Shown here piece after piece: positions 7,401 through 13,920 of a stretch of DNA of 18,936 bases. Within the stretch, counting starts at the first letter, position 1. Every line of letters begins with the position of its first letter. Position numbers and translations under genes: made by a program. This DNA comes from Hyphomicrobiales bacterium (GTDB taxonomy: Bacteria; Pseudomonadota; Alphaproteobacteria; Rhizobiales; JAJFHC01): NCBI GenBank assembly GCA_021775835.1, contig JAJFHC010000295.1, forward strand, positions 1 to 18,936, in the 5' to 3' direction. The notes under the pieces are model-generated. The model did no database searches and was not told the DNA's origin. It saw only the letters and a list, made by a program, of their open reading frames with translations.

Positions 7401-8615
7401 CTCCTTTGCAGCGGCGGTCTCGTCGATACCCATCGCCTTCGCCTGGTTGGCAAACTCGAACATGGCGCTGTACCGGGCGGTGGCGCTGCAATGGTGGAAT
7501 TCGTCGTATGCCGCGCCGGTGTTGCCGGTGCGCTCGTAGGTTGAATTGTAAATTCGGACACATTGGCCGTCGCCATGGGACCAACTGGTGCGCAGAAAAT
7601 TGTCGCCCCATTTTATTAGTGCGACCTCCGCGTCGATAAGTTTCAGATAGAGATCTCCAGGTGTGAGACCGAAGGCACCGGGGGCAATCACGTTCTGAGC
7701 CGCTCCGGGAATGGGGACGAAGTCGCCGACCGTGCCGGCACCGCCGCCGGCGTCAAAGGCAAAATTGACCGCCGCTTTCAGCGCCGCCCGCGACTGTTCC
7801 TTAACTTCTTTCTTCCATTCGTCGCCGATGACTTTCCATGCATCGTCGGTGCGCCCGTTTGACAGCGCCTGCACAATCTGCCGCGCCGCGCCGGCATGCT
7901 TGACGGCCCTGTCCCACACGGTCTTGGAATTGACATGGCCCATTTCTTCAAGAGCATCGCTGACGATCGTTCCAAACCCCTGCGCGCCCCAACTGGCAGC
8001 CTGGTCAGCTACCGCCATGTAGTCGCCACCCGAGAGGGCGCCTGCGAACTCGCCCACCGCTGCAGGATTTTCTTCGATAGCTTTTAGAATCGCCGTCTTG
8101 TATTTGGCCTTGTATTTTGCCGCTAGGGACGGCGCGTCGCGCGCCATTTCCTCATCAATGAGCTGGCCGAGAGGTTTACCCCGACGGGCACTGGGCAGGA
8201 TCGTCCCGTCGGTTGTGCGGTCGTAGATGCGCCCGCCGACCACGGAGGCATCGCGTTCCATGCGGTCGCGGGTGAAGATACGTCGCTTGAGGGCGTCGAC
8301 CTTTTGCTCGGCGGCCGATTTCTCCCGGCTGCCTGAGAGCGCTGCGCGGCGTCCCGCAAGTTCACCGCGAAGCCAGCTCAGAACTTTCTGCCGCTGCGTC
8401 GCGTTGAGCTGCCGGACCGGATCGCCCGCAGTCTGCAGTGCGTTACCCTTGCCTGTCGCCTTGTCGATAAGCTTGTTCAGAGCGCCTGCGAATGTAGACT
8501 CCGCATTCGGCAATGCGGGGCAGGAACTTGCCGCCTGTGCCTGATTGGCACCAGCCGCGAGAGCGCCTGCCATCACAAGGGTAGCCAGAGTAAGGTGTTT
8601 CAATTGCGACATCAT
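4491..8615 (-). CDS. Giant exported cysteine-repeat protein of unknown function
   Basis: The start ATG 8615 follows AAGGA by five bases and gives 1374 residues; an upstream in-frame ATG at 8654 lacks this. A signal peptide (to about residue 29, ending AQA) is followed by a long Ala-rich helical part with coiled-coil stretches (about 480-560 and 660-720). Next come two 103-residue repeats (about 904-1105), each with a YxxAKxxY start, a CSDLxxKI block and a VSSC block. A Cys-module array follows (about 1122-1281): five copies of C-x(6-7)-G-[YW]-x-A-G-K-x(4)-G-x-[FY]-x-C, the last degenerate, in a 69-residue period. The C-terminus has an Ala-rich hydrophobic helix, an Arg/Pro-rich stretch and a final Cys pair. 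I recognise no family and no catalytic motif. It probably has a structural or binding role in the periplasm or at the surface. It is coupled to the downstream PAN/peptidoglycan-binding gene and lies under a perfect FNR-type site. Confidence 0.8.
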   Translation of the reverse strand: MMSQLKHLTLATLVMAGALAAGANQAQAASSCPALPNAESTFAGALNKLIDKATGKGNALQTAGDPVRQLNATQRQKVLSWLRGELAGRRAALSGSREKSAAEQKVDALKRRIFTRDRMERDASVVGGRIYDRTTDGTILPSARRGKPLGQLIDEEMARDAPSLAAKYKAKYKTAILKAIEENPAAVGEFAGALSGGDYMAVADQAASWGAQGFGTIVSDALEEMGHVNSKTVWDRAVKHAGAARQIVQALSNGRTDDAWKVIGDEWKKEVKEQSRAALKAAVNFAFDAGGGAGTVGDFVPIPGAAQNVIAPGAFGLTPGDLYLKLIDAEVALIKWGDNFLRTSWSHGDGQCVRIYNSTYERTGNTGAAYDEFHHCSATARYSAMFEFANQAKAMGIDETAAAKEFLEAHRRRLPNSGTPLQWIKAKAAKIAAKRKAVGRQIAPELTGVQKVLSNIARGIGSAMDNRLAEMVSAVLNEAQWDQLAEEIRQLEETLNDTLAAVDKDLNRIRRYSGGIDRWCTTYDRQKLIARQALTDGIDLSVRASRLRERLDGIDTSVCEGAETTAPGGDTAAQAATLAGAIKGDQAALSSSVDMVCAAPEGIRTAPDKATGRSRLGEALTTAQEAQAIIVRLKASIAEGSTLESGGTSDGQDQSSAAAAREQAMSEIAATKGEADALAGEFGNLEERFRTAHDAMRDAQRRIGNIAEPTQEIIEGIKQCLRPLAFAPVAEKPRAILAELEQLSSRNIGCRGDVLESWNERDADPPSGSGVSSSAAWRYRSLTVSPTPDTLSARLAEIEATCPVPADTSVPENSAAQSDLPDPETVNAEASDAGARVEHCVADALVAYQDAWGEPRVELSDATCSPSQNAEIMSKLNQAAADGSQAAKDHVAKLTPIVAAVSNAHAAYDTAKQAYAAGQLANVRSNLNGAKAAIDGLGGKPDCSDLAGKIASGLDKADRLDEVLREIGNAVSSCNVAAIERVRQRYGNQSHPAITSALRTGDGIIAANASYEDAKRTYSSGDLGSAESSLSRARSALSQAGGAKCSDLRDKIAGGLSRVERLRDAIRSAEQAVSSCDQPAIKRWTGSLATVTNPAADPVKAKLKRAGKKCESQAVATRNERCRRDHGPGYHAGKPGADGTYYCIPSRKTADNWCNANNKGSGWRAGKINAKGGFDCEKSRKQQQAENNAYCRRQHGRGYYAGKPRKDGTYYCRPTKKTASAWCRANNPGSGWYAGKIKANGGFNCYQSAKGRSRQAWADCRRQFGNRLVNVKIFKDGRYQCIYNTGTAGQQPRHNTQTSAAAAAAAGAIIQGIIGATGNRDRNRPPRIGGQQRRPGSTQTPRRTQRPPKCITHEKRTSTKWLNKTDMRCKGISF
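4773..5252 (-). repeat. Cys-module array in the giant protein (period 69 residues)
   Basis: Two units of about 58 residues, starting with CRRDHGPGYHAGK and CRRQHGRGYYAGK, plus a third partial unit (CRRQFGNRL...FKDGRYQC), are spaced exactly 69 residues apart. Each full unit splits into two related halves, GxG[YW]xAGK then G[TG][YF]xC, each bracketed by a Cys pair 21-22 residues apart. Confidence 0.85.
5301..5906 (-). repeat. Two 103-residue helical repeats in the giant protein
   Basis: Two units run from AYDTAKQAY to HPAITSALR and from SYEDAKRTY to ADPVKAKLK. They share YxxAKxxYxxGxL, CSDLxxKIxxGLxxxxRL and VSSCxxxAI at offsets of 102-104 residues. A third VSSC-like element (ATCSPSQNAEI) lies 110 residues earlier, so the array may have had a further, eroded unit. 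Confidence 0.75.
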
Positions 8616-8717
8616 CGCGTTCCTTGTCTGTCTGAAAACGCGCAACACAGACAATCGGACCAGGATGATCGCCTCTTTCCGAACAACCTGGCGAAACCAA
8701 GGTCAGATTTCATCAAC

Positions 8718-8760
8718 ATTTTAGATTGGCAAGGCCGGGCGAGGCGTTGATATCGATCAA
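8718..8760 (-). promoter_or_regulatory. FNR/FixK-type operator (perfect) and -10 of the giant gene
   Basis: TTGATATCGATCAA at 8747-8760 is a perfect TTGAT-N4-ATCAA site. Reading leftward, TAAAAT at 8723-8718 is the -10 element, giving a start near 8711 and the site centred at about -41.5. The inferred end of IS copy 3 (8791) is only 30 bases beyond the site and leaves the promoter intact. Confidence 0.85.
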
Positions 8761-8790
8761 TTCGAGATTGGGCGAGCGCGAGACATCACC

Positions 8791-9599
8791 GAGGCATCGT
8801 CAACTTAGCAAACAGCGGACGCACGAAACTTGCGTGTACCCAATCGTTACGCGGCAACAGTTGCTAGAGCCCATATGTTCGTCGCCACGTTCCGGAACTG
8901 GCGTAGTATTTTGCGGCTGATGAGATGGTGCTGAACGTTGAAAGTGTTGTAGACGGCAGAGTGAGTGGACAGGAATCGTTGAGCTGATTTGGCCGAGTTG
9001 ATCCGCTTCATCCGTCGTTCCCGTTGCCGGACTGGCAAGTGAGAATTCTCTGCCCGGTTGTTCGTCCTACCACCAATATCATGATGTTTGGCAAGTCCCA
9101 ATTCCCTCAAAGCGGCGCCGTATGATGGCGGCTTGTCAGTAACAAATGCATCAGGCACAAAACCATGTTTCTTCAGCAATTTGCCCACCAGCTTGAGAGC
9201 AGCTTTTTTGTTTCGCTGCGATTGCACCAAAATATCAAGGACTTCGCCTTCGGCATCAACGGCCCGCCAAAGGTACATGCGCTGGCCGTTGATTGAGACG
9301 AAGACTTCATCCAGATGCCAGCGTGCATCGGCGCTAGGTCGGTTCTTTCTCAGGTTTGCGGCGTAGGCCCTGCCAAACTTCAAGCACCAGCGGCGAACGG
9401 TCTCGAAACTCACATCGATACCACGTTCAGCGAGCAGGTCTTCGATGTCCCGAAAGCTCAGGGGAAAACGGAAGTACAGTCAGACGGCATACCGGATGAT
9501 CTCAGGCGGAAATCGATGGCGGGCGTAGGAAATATTCTGAATCCCACGACAGTACGAAAACGTTAGCAATCGGTCACTCGGTTAATGTGACAGTTCCTC
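8791..9599 (-). mobile_element. IS6-family insertion sequence, copy 3, both ends present (809 bp)
   Basis: Reading leftward, the left end is GAGGAACTGTCACATTAACC (complement of 9580-9599). The right end at 8791-8810, gaggcatcgtcaacttagca, matches it at about 13-14 of 20 positions. The 809-bp length is normal for IS6. I see no 8-bp target duplication next to the ends, which suggests the copy is old or arose by recombination. Confidence 0.8.
8847..9542 (-). pseudogene. IS6-family transposase broken by a nonsense codon and lost start
   Basis: All three catalytic residues are present: WHLDEVF, FVTD and NNRAEN. The N-terminus is broken. At the position of the ATG used by copy 2 this copy has ATT (9542-9540), and the conserved Trp of AVWLYFRFPL is a TGA (9482-9480). 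Translation could only begin at an internal ATG at 9413 (MSFETVRRW), giving 188 residues without the N-terminal part of the DNA-binding domain. The remaining frame is open to TAA at 8847 and is closely related to copy 2. Probably inactive, although its catalytic domain is the best preserved of the three. Confidence 0.87.
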
Positions 9600-9767
9600 G
9601 AAAACAATTCGTCGCGGCAGTTGAAACAGAGTCTCGATGACGGCGAATTGCTGCTCATCGTACAGATCAGCAATGCGGTTCAGGAAGCTCATGCTTACTC
9701 GGTTTTGAGCAAATACAATGTTGGCCGAATTCAATTGCACGACGTGCCGCGAACAAAAAATCCGTAA
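9600..9767 (+). pseudogene. 3' remnant of an unknown gene cut by IS copy 3
   Basis: A rightward frame with no start of its own begins at the IS edge and stops at TAA 9765-9767. It encodes 55 residues with a protein-like pattern (DDGELLLIVQISNAVQEAHA, then SKYNVGRIQLHDVPRT). That is a strand, helix, strand layout ending in a VHVH-like strand, as in the C-terminal part of some stress-response membrane proteins. The resemblance is from memory and weak. I prefer it to the overlapping minus-strand frame. It looks like the tail of a gene whose front was removed with the IS event. Confidence 0.35.
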
Positions 9768-9855
9768 CTCCGGTTCTTTCCACACGTTTGACTGGGGGCA
9801 AGGTTCCGTCTCCTGAAATAGCGCATTTTGTCGTCTGGGCTCCCACACGCCCTAG

Positions 9856-10011
9856 TTCGGAGGACTGGAACATGACGGCGTCACCGCGTGCAGCACAAGA
9901 GCGCGCGCCTGCACAAAATGGCGCAAATTCATCTGGCTACACCTGCTCATCCTGACCGTCGTGGTTATGGCGGTCCTGAGCGTGACGGCAATGCAGATAG
10001 GTGCAGCATGA
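9856..10011 (+). pseudogene. C-terminal remnant of a membrane transporter upstream of arcA
   Basis: A frame open from after TAG 9853-9855 to TGA 10009-10011 encodes a basic turn (KWRKFIW) and one long hydrophobic helix (LLILTVVVMAVLSVTAMQIG) before the stop. The stop overlaps the arcA ATG as ATGA, a hallmark of genes in one operon. In arginine deiminase operons the neighbour is commonly an arginine/ornithine antiporter (ArcD) or a YfcC-type carrier, and a final transmembrane helix of this kind fits. Only the last 30-odd residues look protein-like, so the identity rests on position more than sequence. Confidence 0.45.
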
Positions 10012-10331
10012 CCGCCCAAATTGGCGTTCATTCGGAAGCCGGTAAGTTGCGGACTTTACTGGTCTGCCGGCCGGGTCAGGCTCATGAGCGGCTCACGCCG
10101 GCGAACTGTGAGAACCTCCTGTTCGACGATGTCTTCTGGGTGCAGCAGGCGAAGGCTGATCATCATGATTTTTGCACCAAAATGTCAGATCGGGGCAATG
10201 AGGTGCTGGAGATGCACGACCTACTTACAGAAACGATGGCAAATACGCCGGCACGAAAGTGGCTTCTCAATCGTAGGCTAATTGAGCGCCACGTCGGTGT
10301 CGGCACGGCCGCCGAGTTGCGCGGTTGGATG
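10008..10331 (+). pseudogene. arcA: Arginine deiminase, N-terminal fragment only
   Basis: ATG 10008 starts an unmistakable arginine deiminase N-terminus: IGVHSEAGKLRTLLVCRPG, then LTPANCENLLFDDVFWVQQA, then VLEMHDLLTETM. The enzyme converts arginine to citrulline and ammonia, the first step of the anaerobic arginine deiminase pathway. Similarity stops after 108 codons (AELRGWM); the full enzyme has about 410-420 residues. The FTRD region, the catalytic His and the nucleophilic Cys near the C-terminus are all missing. The frame continues in unrelated sequence to about 10436. It is a decayed gene of a deleted arc operon. Start and family are secure; the cause of the deletion is not visible, as no inverted repeat lies at the break. 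Confidence 0.9.
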
Positions 10332-10432
10332 CGCCAATGCTTCACCACAATTCGCACAATAATTCGCGCTTTCCATCACATTGCTTCTCGCTTCGTGTCC
10401 GAAAGAGGATACGGCACGGGAAACAATGACCC

Positions 10433-10473
10433 TTGATCTCAATCAACCTCTCGACCCCCTGGCCGGGTATAAT
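10433..10473 (+). promoter_or_regulatory. FNR/FixK-type operator (perfect) with consensus -10
   Basis: TTGATCTCAATCAA at 10433-10446 is a perfect palindromic site and TATAAT at 10468-10473 is a perfect -10. The implied start near 10480 puts the site centre at about -41. It should drive the Sel1-repeat gene at 10553. This is the clearest promoter in the window. Confidence 0.88.
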
Positions 10474-10552
10474 TAAAGGCACTGCTGAATTCAGGCGGGA
10501 AGCGCAGAGCAATCATCAAGCATGCTCCACCTCGCAAATCACTGGACCGGCC

Positions 10553-11383
10553 ATGCAAGGACATCGTTCCATCCCAGTATTTTTCATATGTTATTTCGCC
10601 GTGTTGAGTTCACTGACGGCTCAAGCTGACGCGGCTCAAACAGCAGATGCAGTATCACCTAGAGTTCATAGGTGTGATCGCCTTGCCGCTCATCCTCACG
10701 ACGACGCTGCTGTCGTCGCAGGCGTCAGTTATGCCCAACTTGATGCCGCGGCAGCGGTCACTGCCTGCGAGGAAGCTCTTGGCAAGTTTCCCGATACGCT
10801 TCGCTTTCTCACGCAGCTCGGTCGGGCGCAGCACAAGGCAGGACGCCACGCCGATGCTCTGCGGACGTGGCGGGCCGGGCAGATCAAGGGCAGTGCCCAA
10901 TCGATTGTCTTTATCGCCAGCATGTACAAGTTTGGCCAGGTCGTGCGCCAAAATCCCCAGGAGGCCCTGCGCTTATATGAGGCGGCTGCGAATGTGGGCA
11001 ATGTCAGTGCCATGGTCTTTGCGGCAGGCATGCATCTTCGTGGCGAAGGGACGGCAAGGAACAGTCGACGCGCCGCAAACTGGTATGACAAGGCGGCCCA
11101 ACGGGGCACCGGCGAGGCGATGACGCACCTGAGCATCATGAATGCGTTCGGCAGGGGAGTGCCGCGGAACCCGGTGCGGGCTGCCTCACTGATACTTGAG
11201 GCCTATCGCCTGGACGATAAGAAGGCGCACGGTATTCTAATGGAACAACCACGTGAGTTGTCTCCGGCCGTCCGTAAAGAAATCCAACGGCGTTTGGCTG
11301 CAGCGGGTCTATACGATGGGAGACTAGACGGCCAATTCGGACCCGCTACGAAACAGGCGATCAGGGCTCTCCCCAAGGACTGA
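10553..11383 (+). CDS. Exported Sel1-repeat protein with C-terminal peptidoglycan-binding motif
   Basis: The start at 10553 gives 276 residues with a signal peptide directly at the N-terminus (VFFICYFAVLSSLTAQADA). The frame is open further upstream, but that would place the start before the promoter. A segment beginning CDRLAAHP and ending VTACEEAL (about 41-76) is the small domain that often precedes Sel1 repeats in alphaproteobacteria. Three or so Sel1/TPR-like repeats follow (about 115-220, for example AMVFAAGMHLRGEGTARNSR). The C-terminus (about 240-272, IQRRLAAAGLYDGRLDGQFG) is the core of a PG_binding_1 domain. Sel1 proteins are protein-interaction scaffolds; this one probably acts in the periplasm near peptidoglycan. 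Driven by the operator at 10433. Confidence 0.82.
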   Translation: MQGHRSIPVFFICYFAVLSSLTAQADAAQTADAVSPRVHRCDRLAAHPHDDAAVVAGVSYAQLDAAAAVTACEEALGKFPDTLRFLTQLGRAQHKAGRHADALRTWRAGQIKGSAQSIVFIASMYKFGQVVRQNPQEALRLYEAAANVGNVSAMVFAAGMHLRGEGTARNSRRAANWYDKAAQRGTGEAMTHLSIMNAFGRGVPRNPVRAASLILEAYRLDDKKAHGILMEQPRELSPAVRKEIQRRLAAAGLYDGRLDGQFGPATKQAIRALPKD

Positions 11384-11395
11384 GAAATGTCCTCT

Positions 11396-11420
11396 GCCGG
11401 AATATCCGGCGCCTCAATTT
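11396..11420 (+). terminator. Possible rho-independent terminator between convergent genes
   Basis: GCCGGA-ATA-TCCGGC at 11396-11410 forms a six-pair hairpin, followed at a short distance by TTTT (11417-11420). It lies in the 30-base gap between the stop of the Sel1 gene and the stop of the minus-strand gene. The T-run is short and offset, so it is a weak candidate. Confidence 0.35.
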
Positions 11421-11770
11421 TGGCTGTCCTGATCAGAAATCAATGCTTTGACGGTTGCATGCAACAGCGCCAGAGGCACGGTCCCTGCTGTTGCCTCAAC
11501 GCGAAGTTGTGTTGCATTTCTCGGGCTTGTTGTCTGCGTCATGGACGCATAGGGCAGGATACCAAGCGGTCCATGTCCGACGTGCCAGTGCCAATCTGGC
11601 AGAATGGAGTTGATCAGGGTGAGGCAAGTGTCGACGGAGGCCGTGTAGTTTGGTACCGGCTGGCCTGCCCTGAGACAATCGAACGTCGTGGCGATCATGT
11701 GATCCAGATCCCGGTCTTTTCCCGTCGCCGTACTGATCCGGTCTTCCAGACTTTGCAGATCGGAAGTCAT
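11414..11770 (-). CDS. Small conserved alphaproteobacterial protein of unknown function
   Basis: A 118-residue soluble protein. Ribosome site GGAGAAG precedes ATG 11770. It begins with the pattern LxxLExRIxxATGxDRxLDxxI, continues with YTASVDTCLTLI and an aromatic strand (WHWHVG), and ends with an ALLHATVKAL helix. This layout is shared by a widespread family of small hypothetical proteins in alphaproteobacterial genomes and their prophages, whose role is unknown to me. It follows the gene at 11831-12136 by about 60 bases on the same strand, so both may be read from the operator at 12225. No signal peptide or transmembrane segment. Confidence 0.75.
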   Translation of the reverse strand: MTSDLQSLEDRISTATGKDRDLDHMIATTFDCLRAGQPVPNYTASVDTCLTLINSILPDWHWHVGHGPLGILPYASMTQTTSPRNATQLRVEATAGTVPLALLHATVKALISDQDSQN

Positions 11771-11830
11771 GCCAACTTCTCCGACTTAAAAAATGGCGCT
11801 GGCGGGCATCCGATTTCGGGCCGAGGTGCA

Positions 11831-12136
11831 CTATCGTTTCGCAGCTTGGGCCAATTTTGTCGCCGCATCGTTCAGTAGATCACGATGCAAATCTGAGAGT
11901 CCGTTCTTGTCGGTGATCTGATCGGCCATGGATTCCAGAATGCCGCTGAAAAGGTGATGGTGCAAATGGAACGCAACGTGGCGTTGCTCTCCACCGCTCT
12001 GGTCGAGGGTTATATGCACCCCGTCTTCGTCCACTTTGACGTCGTAGCGGCAGGAGTGTGAAAACGAACCGTGATAGTACTTGTCGGGAAAGTCGATGGA
12101 CACTTCGGCCTTGTCGATAATCGGTTTTGACATGGA
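11831..12136 (-). CDS. Small His-rich cytosolic protein of unknown function
   Basis: A 101-residue protein. ATG 12136 has AGGAG about ten bases upstream; a longer open frame begins inside the operator and is rejected as start. The N-terminal half looks like beta-strands (AEVSIDF, YYHGSFSHSCRYDVKV, GVHITLDQ). The middle has a His cluster (AFHLHHHLFSGIL), and the end is helical with a basic tail. The clustered His and one Cys could bind metal, but there is no known motif. I do not recognise the family. An FNR-like site at 12225 is centred about 95 bases before the start, so induction at low oxygen is likely. Confidence 0.72.
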   Translation of the reverse strand, partial: SMSKPIIDKAEVSIDFPDKYYHGSFSHSCRYDVKVDEDGVHITLDQSGGEQRHVAFHLHHHLFSGILESMADQITDKNGLSDLHRDLLNDAATKLAQAAKR

Positions 12137-12195
12137 AGGAATTTCTCCTGAAAACTCTGAAACAGTCAGACGCGGTTGTCGAATCCGGCGATCTG

Positions 12196-12238
12196 ATCCT
12201 AGTGATTGGCAATACCTGTCCGCCTTGACGCAAATCAA
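12196..12238 (-). promoter_or_regulatory. FNR/FixK-like operator (one mismatch) and -10
   Basis: TTGACGCAAATCAA at 12225-12238 matches TTGAT-N4-ATCAA at nine of ten positions. Reading leftward, TAGGAT at 12201-12196 is a -10-like element with the same spacing as in the perfect sites. It points to the gene starting at 12136. Confidence 0.7.
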
Positions 12239-12356
12239 AGCTCCGCGCGATGAAGTTGGGGCGTCAACATCCAGGTTTGATTGTCATCCCACGCGGCTGG
12301 AACAAAGGCGACCGGTTTCCATCGACAATTGGCAACGTCCAAGGCGACGGAGCCGC

Positions 12357-12650
12357 TCAGAAAACCGTATGCCAGGGATGCTGCTCCGGCGCTGCCTCCG
12401 GATGATTGCGGATAAAGTGGTGGAGAACATGAAGCAGAGTCTGCACGTGCCGGCGGTCATTGCGACGCTGGGCGGCACGGATGTCATCCACAATCTTCCG
12501 GCAGATGTCTTCTGTGCCATGCTCTTTGTTCAGCAAATACTCACCATAGGCGACAGCCACCATTTCCGGCACGTTCTCATGCTCGGCAATGGCCAGCACC
12601 TCTTCCTCTGTCAGGCCGCAAAATGCGAGGCAATCTTCCATAGTAATCAT
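12357..12650 (-). CDS. Small conserved helical protein of unknown function
   Basis: A 97-residue soluble protein. GGAG seven bases before ATG 12650 decides the start; an upstream in-frame ATG (12689) lacks a site. The N-terminus (MITMEDCLAFCGLTEEEVLA) resembles a family of small hypothetical proteins common in Hyphomicrobiales, a short helical bundle beginning with a CGLTEEEV turn. The C-terminal half is also helical with several His (HVQTLLHVLHHFIRNHP). There is no signal peptide and no known domain. An FNR-like site centred at 12825 is about 175 bases upstream. A frame on the opposite strand covering this gene and its neighbour is judged a shadow. Confidence 0.72.
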   Translation of the reverse strand: MITMEDCLAFCGLTEEEVLAIAEHENVPEMVAVAYGEYLLNKEHGTEDICRKIVDDIRAAQRRNDRRHVQTLLHVLHHFIRNHPEAAPEQHPWHTVF

Positions 12651-12790
12651 AACAATCTCCGTTGGAGCGCGGCAGTGTTGCGAGTTCACATTGCAGATGT
12701 TTCGTCGTCACGGTGGGATTTCGAGCATGAAACGCGGAACACACCGTGGCCGTGAAATTGGCAGACTACAGTCAATGTTGGGCAGCGCCC

Positions 12791-12832
12791 ATTGGATGAC
12801 AAATTCCGGGACAGGACTGTGATCCAGATCAA
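12791..12832. promoter_or_regulatory. FNR/FixK-like operator (one mismatch), possibly two-way
   Basis: GTGATCCAGATCAA at 12819-12832 matches at nine of ten positions. Leftward, TCCAAT (12796-12791) is at -10 spacing for the gene at 12650. Rightward, TAGAGT at about 12855-12860 is at the same spacing and could serve the HEAT-repeat gene at 13055 with a long leader of nearly 190 bases. The rest of 12651-13054 shows no convincing gene. Confidence 0.6.
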
Positions 12833-13054
12833 GTTGGAACACCGATGAAACAACTAGAGTTTTGAATCATGGACGCTCAAAGAATAGTGACGGGCGTGGG
12901 GCGACACACGTTGCGCACCGGGTGATCGGGAACCATCCAGTTCAATTTGGGATCCTGTGTAACTCGTGATCGTGAATGCCGTAACCATTTCAGTTTTGTG
13001 GAACTTTCTCAATTGTCAAACATTGATGCATACCGGAACGAGGATGGGGGCTTG

Positions 13055-13810
13055 ATGAGGTTGGCGACGTTTGTGACAACTCTCGCGGTTGTTTTATTGC
13101 TGGTTTTCTCTCGCGACATCGGGGCTGACGCGTCCGCGACTGATGAGGCAGTTTTGCGTCAACTGCGTACGGTGACCGACGTCGAAACACGGACTGAACT
13201 CATCATTTCGCTTGAGAACCGATCTTCAGAAATCGTCCGTGCGGCGTTGGAGAACATTGCGGAAGACTCATCCGAACCTGGAGAAATCCGTATGCAGGCC
13301 ATTTGCTCCCTGGGCGGATCAGCCAATCGCGAGAGCGTACCATTCTTGGTGAGATTGGTTGAACGGGACCTCAAGGAACGTCGAGGATTTTGGGCGTGTG
13401 CCATACCGTTGCTGGGTGAGCTGAGAGACAGAAGAGCCGTCGCGTTGTTGTTGCTTATTGCAGATCTGAACGAAGAACATTTGGCGGGCATGGATCACAT
13501 GGCGATTGAGGCGTTGGCAAAGTTGGGAGATGAAAGAGAACTTGCCGCACTCTCGGGCAAGGTCCACATCGCGGCTGTAAGGCTTGCTGTTATGAAAGGC
13601 CTTGCCCGCATTGCATCTCCGCGATCGACGGGTATTCTGATCAGCGGCTTGATTGAGGGAGAGGAGCCTGATGTTGTCGAGGCTGCCCGGAGTGGATTGC
13701 TGAGAATTGGTAAAGCCGCCTTACCTGCCCTCAAACTCGCCCTCACGGAACATGAGGATCGAGAATTAGCATCGCGCGTAAAACGCCTGATACGGCAAAT
13801 TCAGCGATAG
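13055..13810 (+). CDS. Exported HEAT-repeat protein
   Basis: ATG 13055 follows a GGGGG-rich ribosome site and starts directly with a signal peptide (MRLATFVTTLAVVLLLVFSR). It gives 251 residues; the longer open frame from 12947 is less likely. After residue 30 the protein is a run of paired helices of about 30 residues with the HEAT/PBS-lyase pattern, for example IRMQAICSLGGSANRESVPF, then an RRAVALLLL helix, then MAIEALAKLGDERELAAL. Such solenoids bind other proteins; no enzyme motif is present. It stands alone between the operators at 12819 and 13921. A lipoprotein Cys is not visible at the end of the signal, so release to the periplasm or anchoring by the helix are both possible. Confidence 0.78.
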   Translation: MRLATFVTTLAVVLLLVFSRDIGADASATDEAVLRQLRTVTDVETRTELIISLENRSSEIVRAALENIAEDSSEPGEIRMQAICSLGGSANRESVPFLVRLVERDLKERRGFWACAIPLLGELRDRRAVALLLLIADLNEEHLAGMDHMAIEALAKLGDERELAALSGKVHIAAVRLAVMKGLARIASPRSTGILISGLIEGEEPDVVEAARSGLLRIGKAALPALKLALTEHEDRELASRVKRLIRQIQR

Positions 13811-13920
13811 TGAAGTGTCTTGGTGACGGCTTTACTTTTGACTTGGGGTTTCACATCACTAGTGTCGCGTTGGACATTCTGAATTGCAACCGCGCCAGAC
13901 CGGTTTGCGCCCTCGTGATG

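Noticed and set aside
6390..7544. Long open frame on the plus strand opposite the giant gene
   Set aside because: It is the mirror of a GC-rich coding sequence, with no ribosome site, an Arg/Cys-heavy composition and no domain. The minus-strand protein has a signal peptide and repeats.
9582..9848. 88-codon minus-strand frame next to IS copy 3
   Set aside because: It runs into the IS end, lacks a ribosome site and is less protein-like than the plus-strand fragment in the same place.
10332..10436. Continuation of arcA in another frame after 10331
   Set aside because: I compared the three frames with the expected sequence after AELRGW; none continues the arginine deiminase pattern, so a deletion fits better than a frameshift.
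11610..11623. TTGATCAGGGTGAG as an operator half site
   Set aside because: It lies inside a coding region and its second half does not match.
12081..12755. 224-codon plus-strand frame across two minus-strand genes
   Set aside because: It covers an operator site and both small genes, which have good ribosome sites and recognisable family patterns. The plus frame has no motif.
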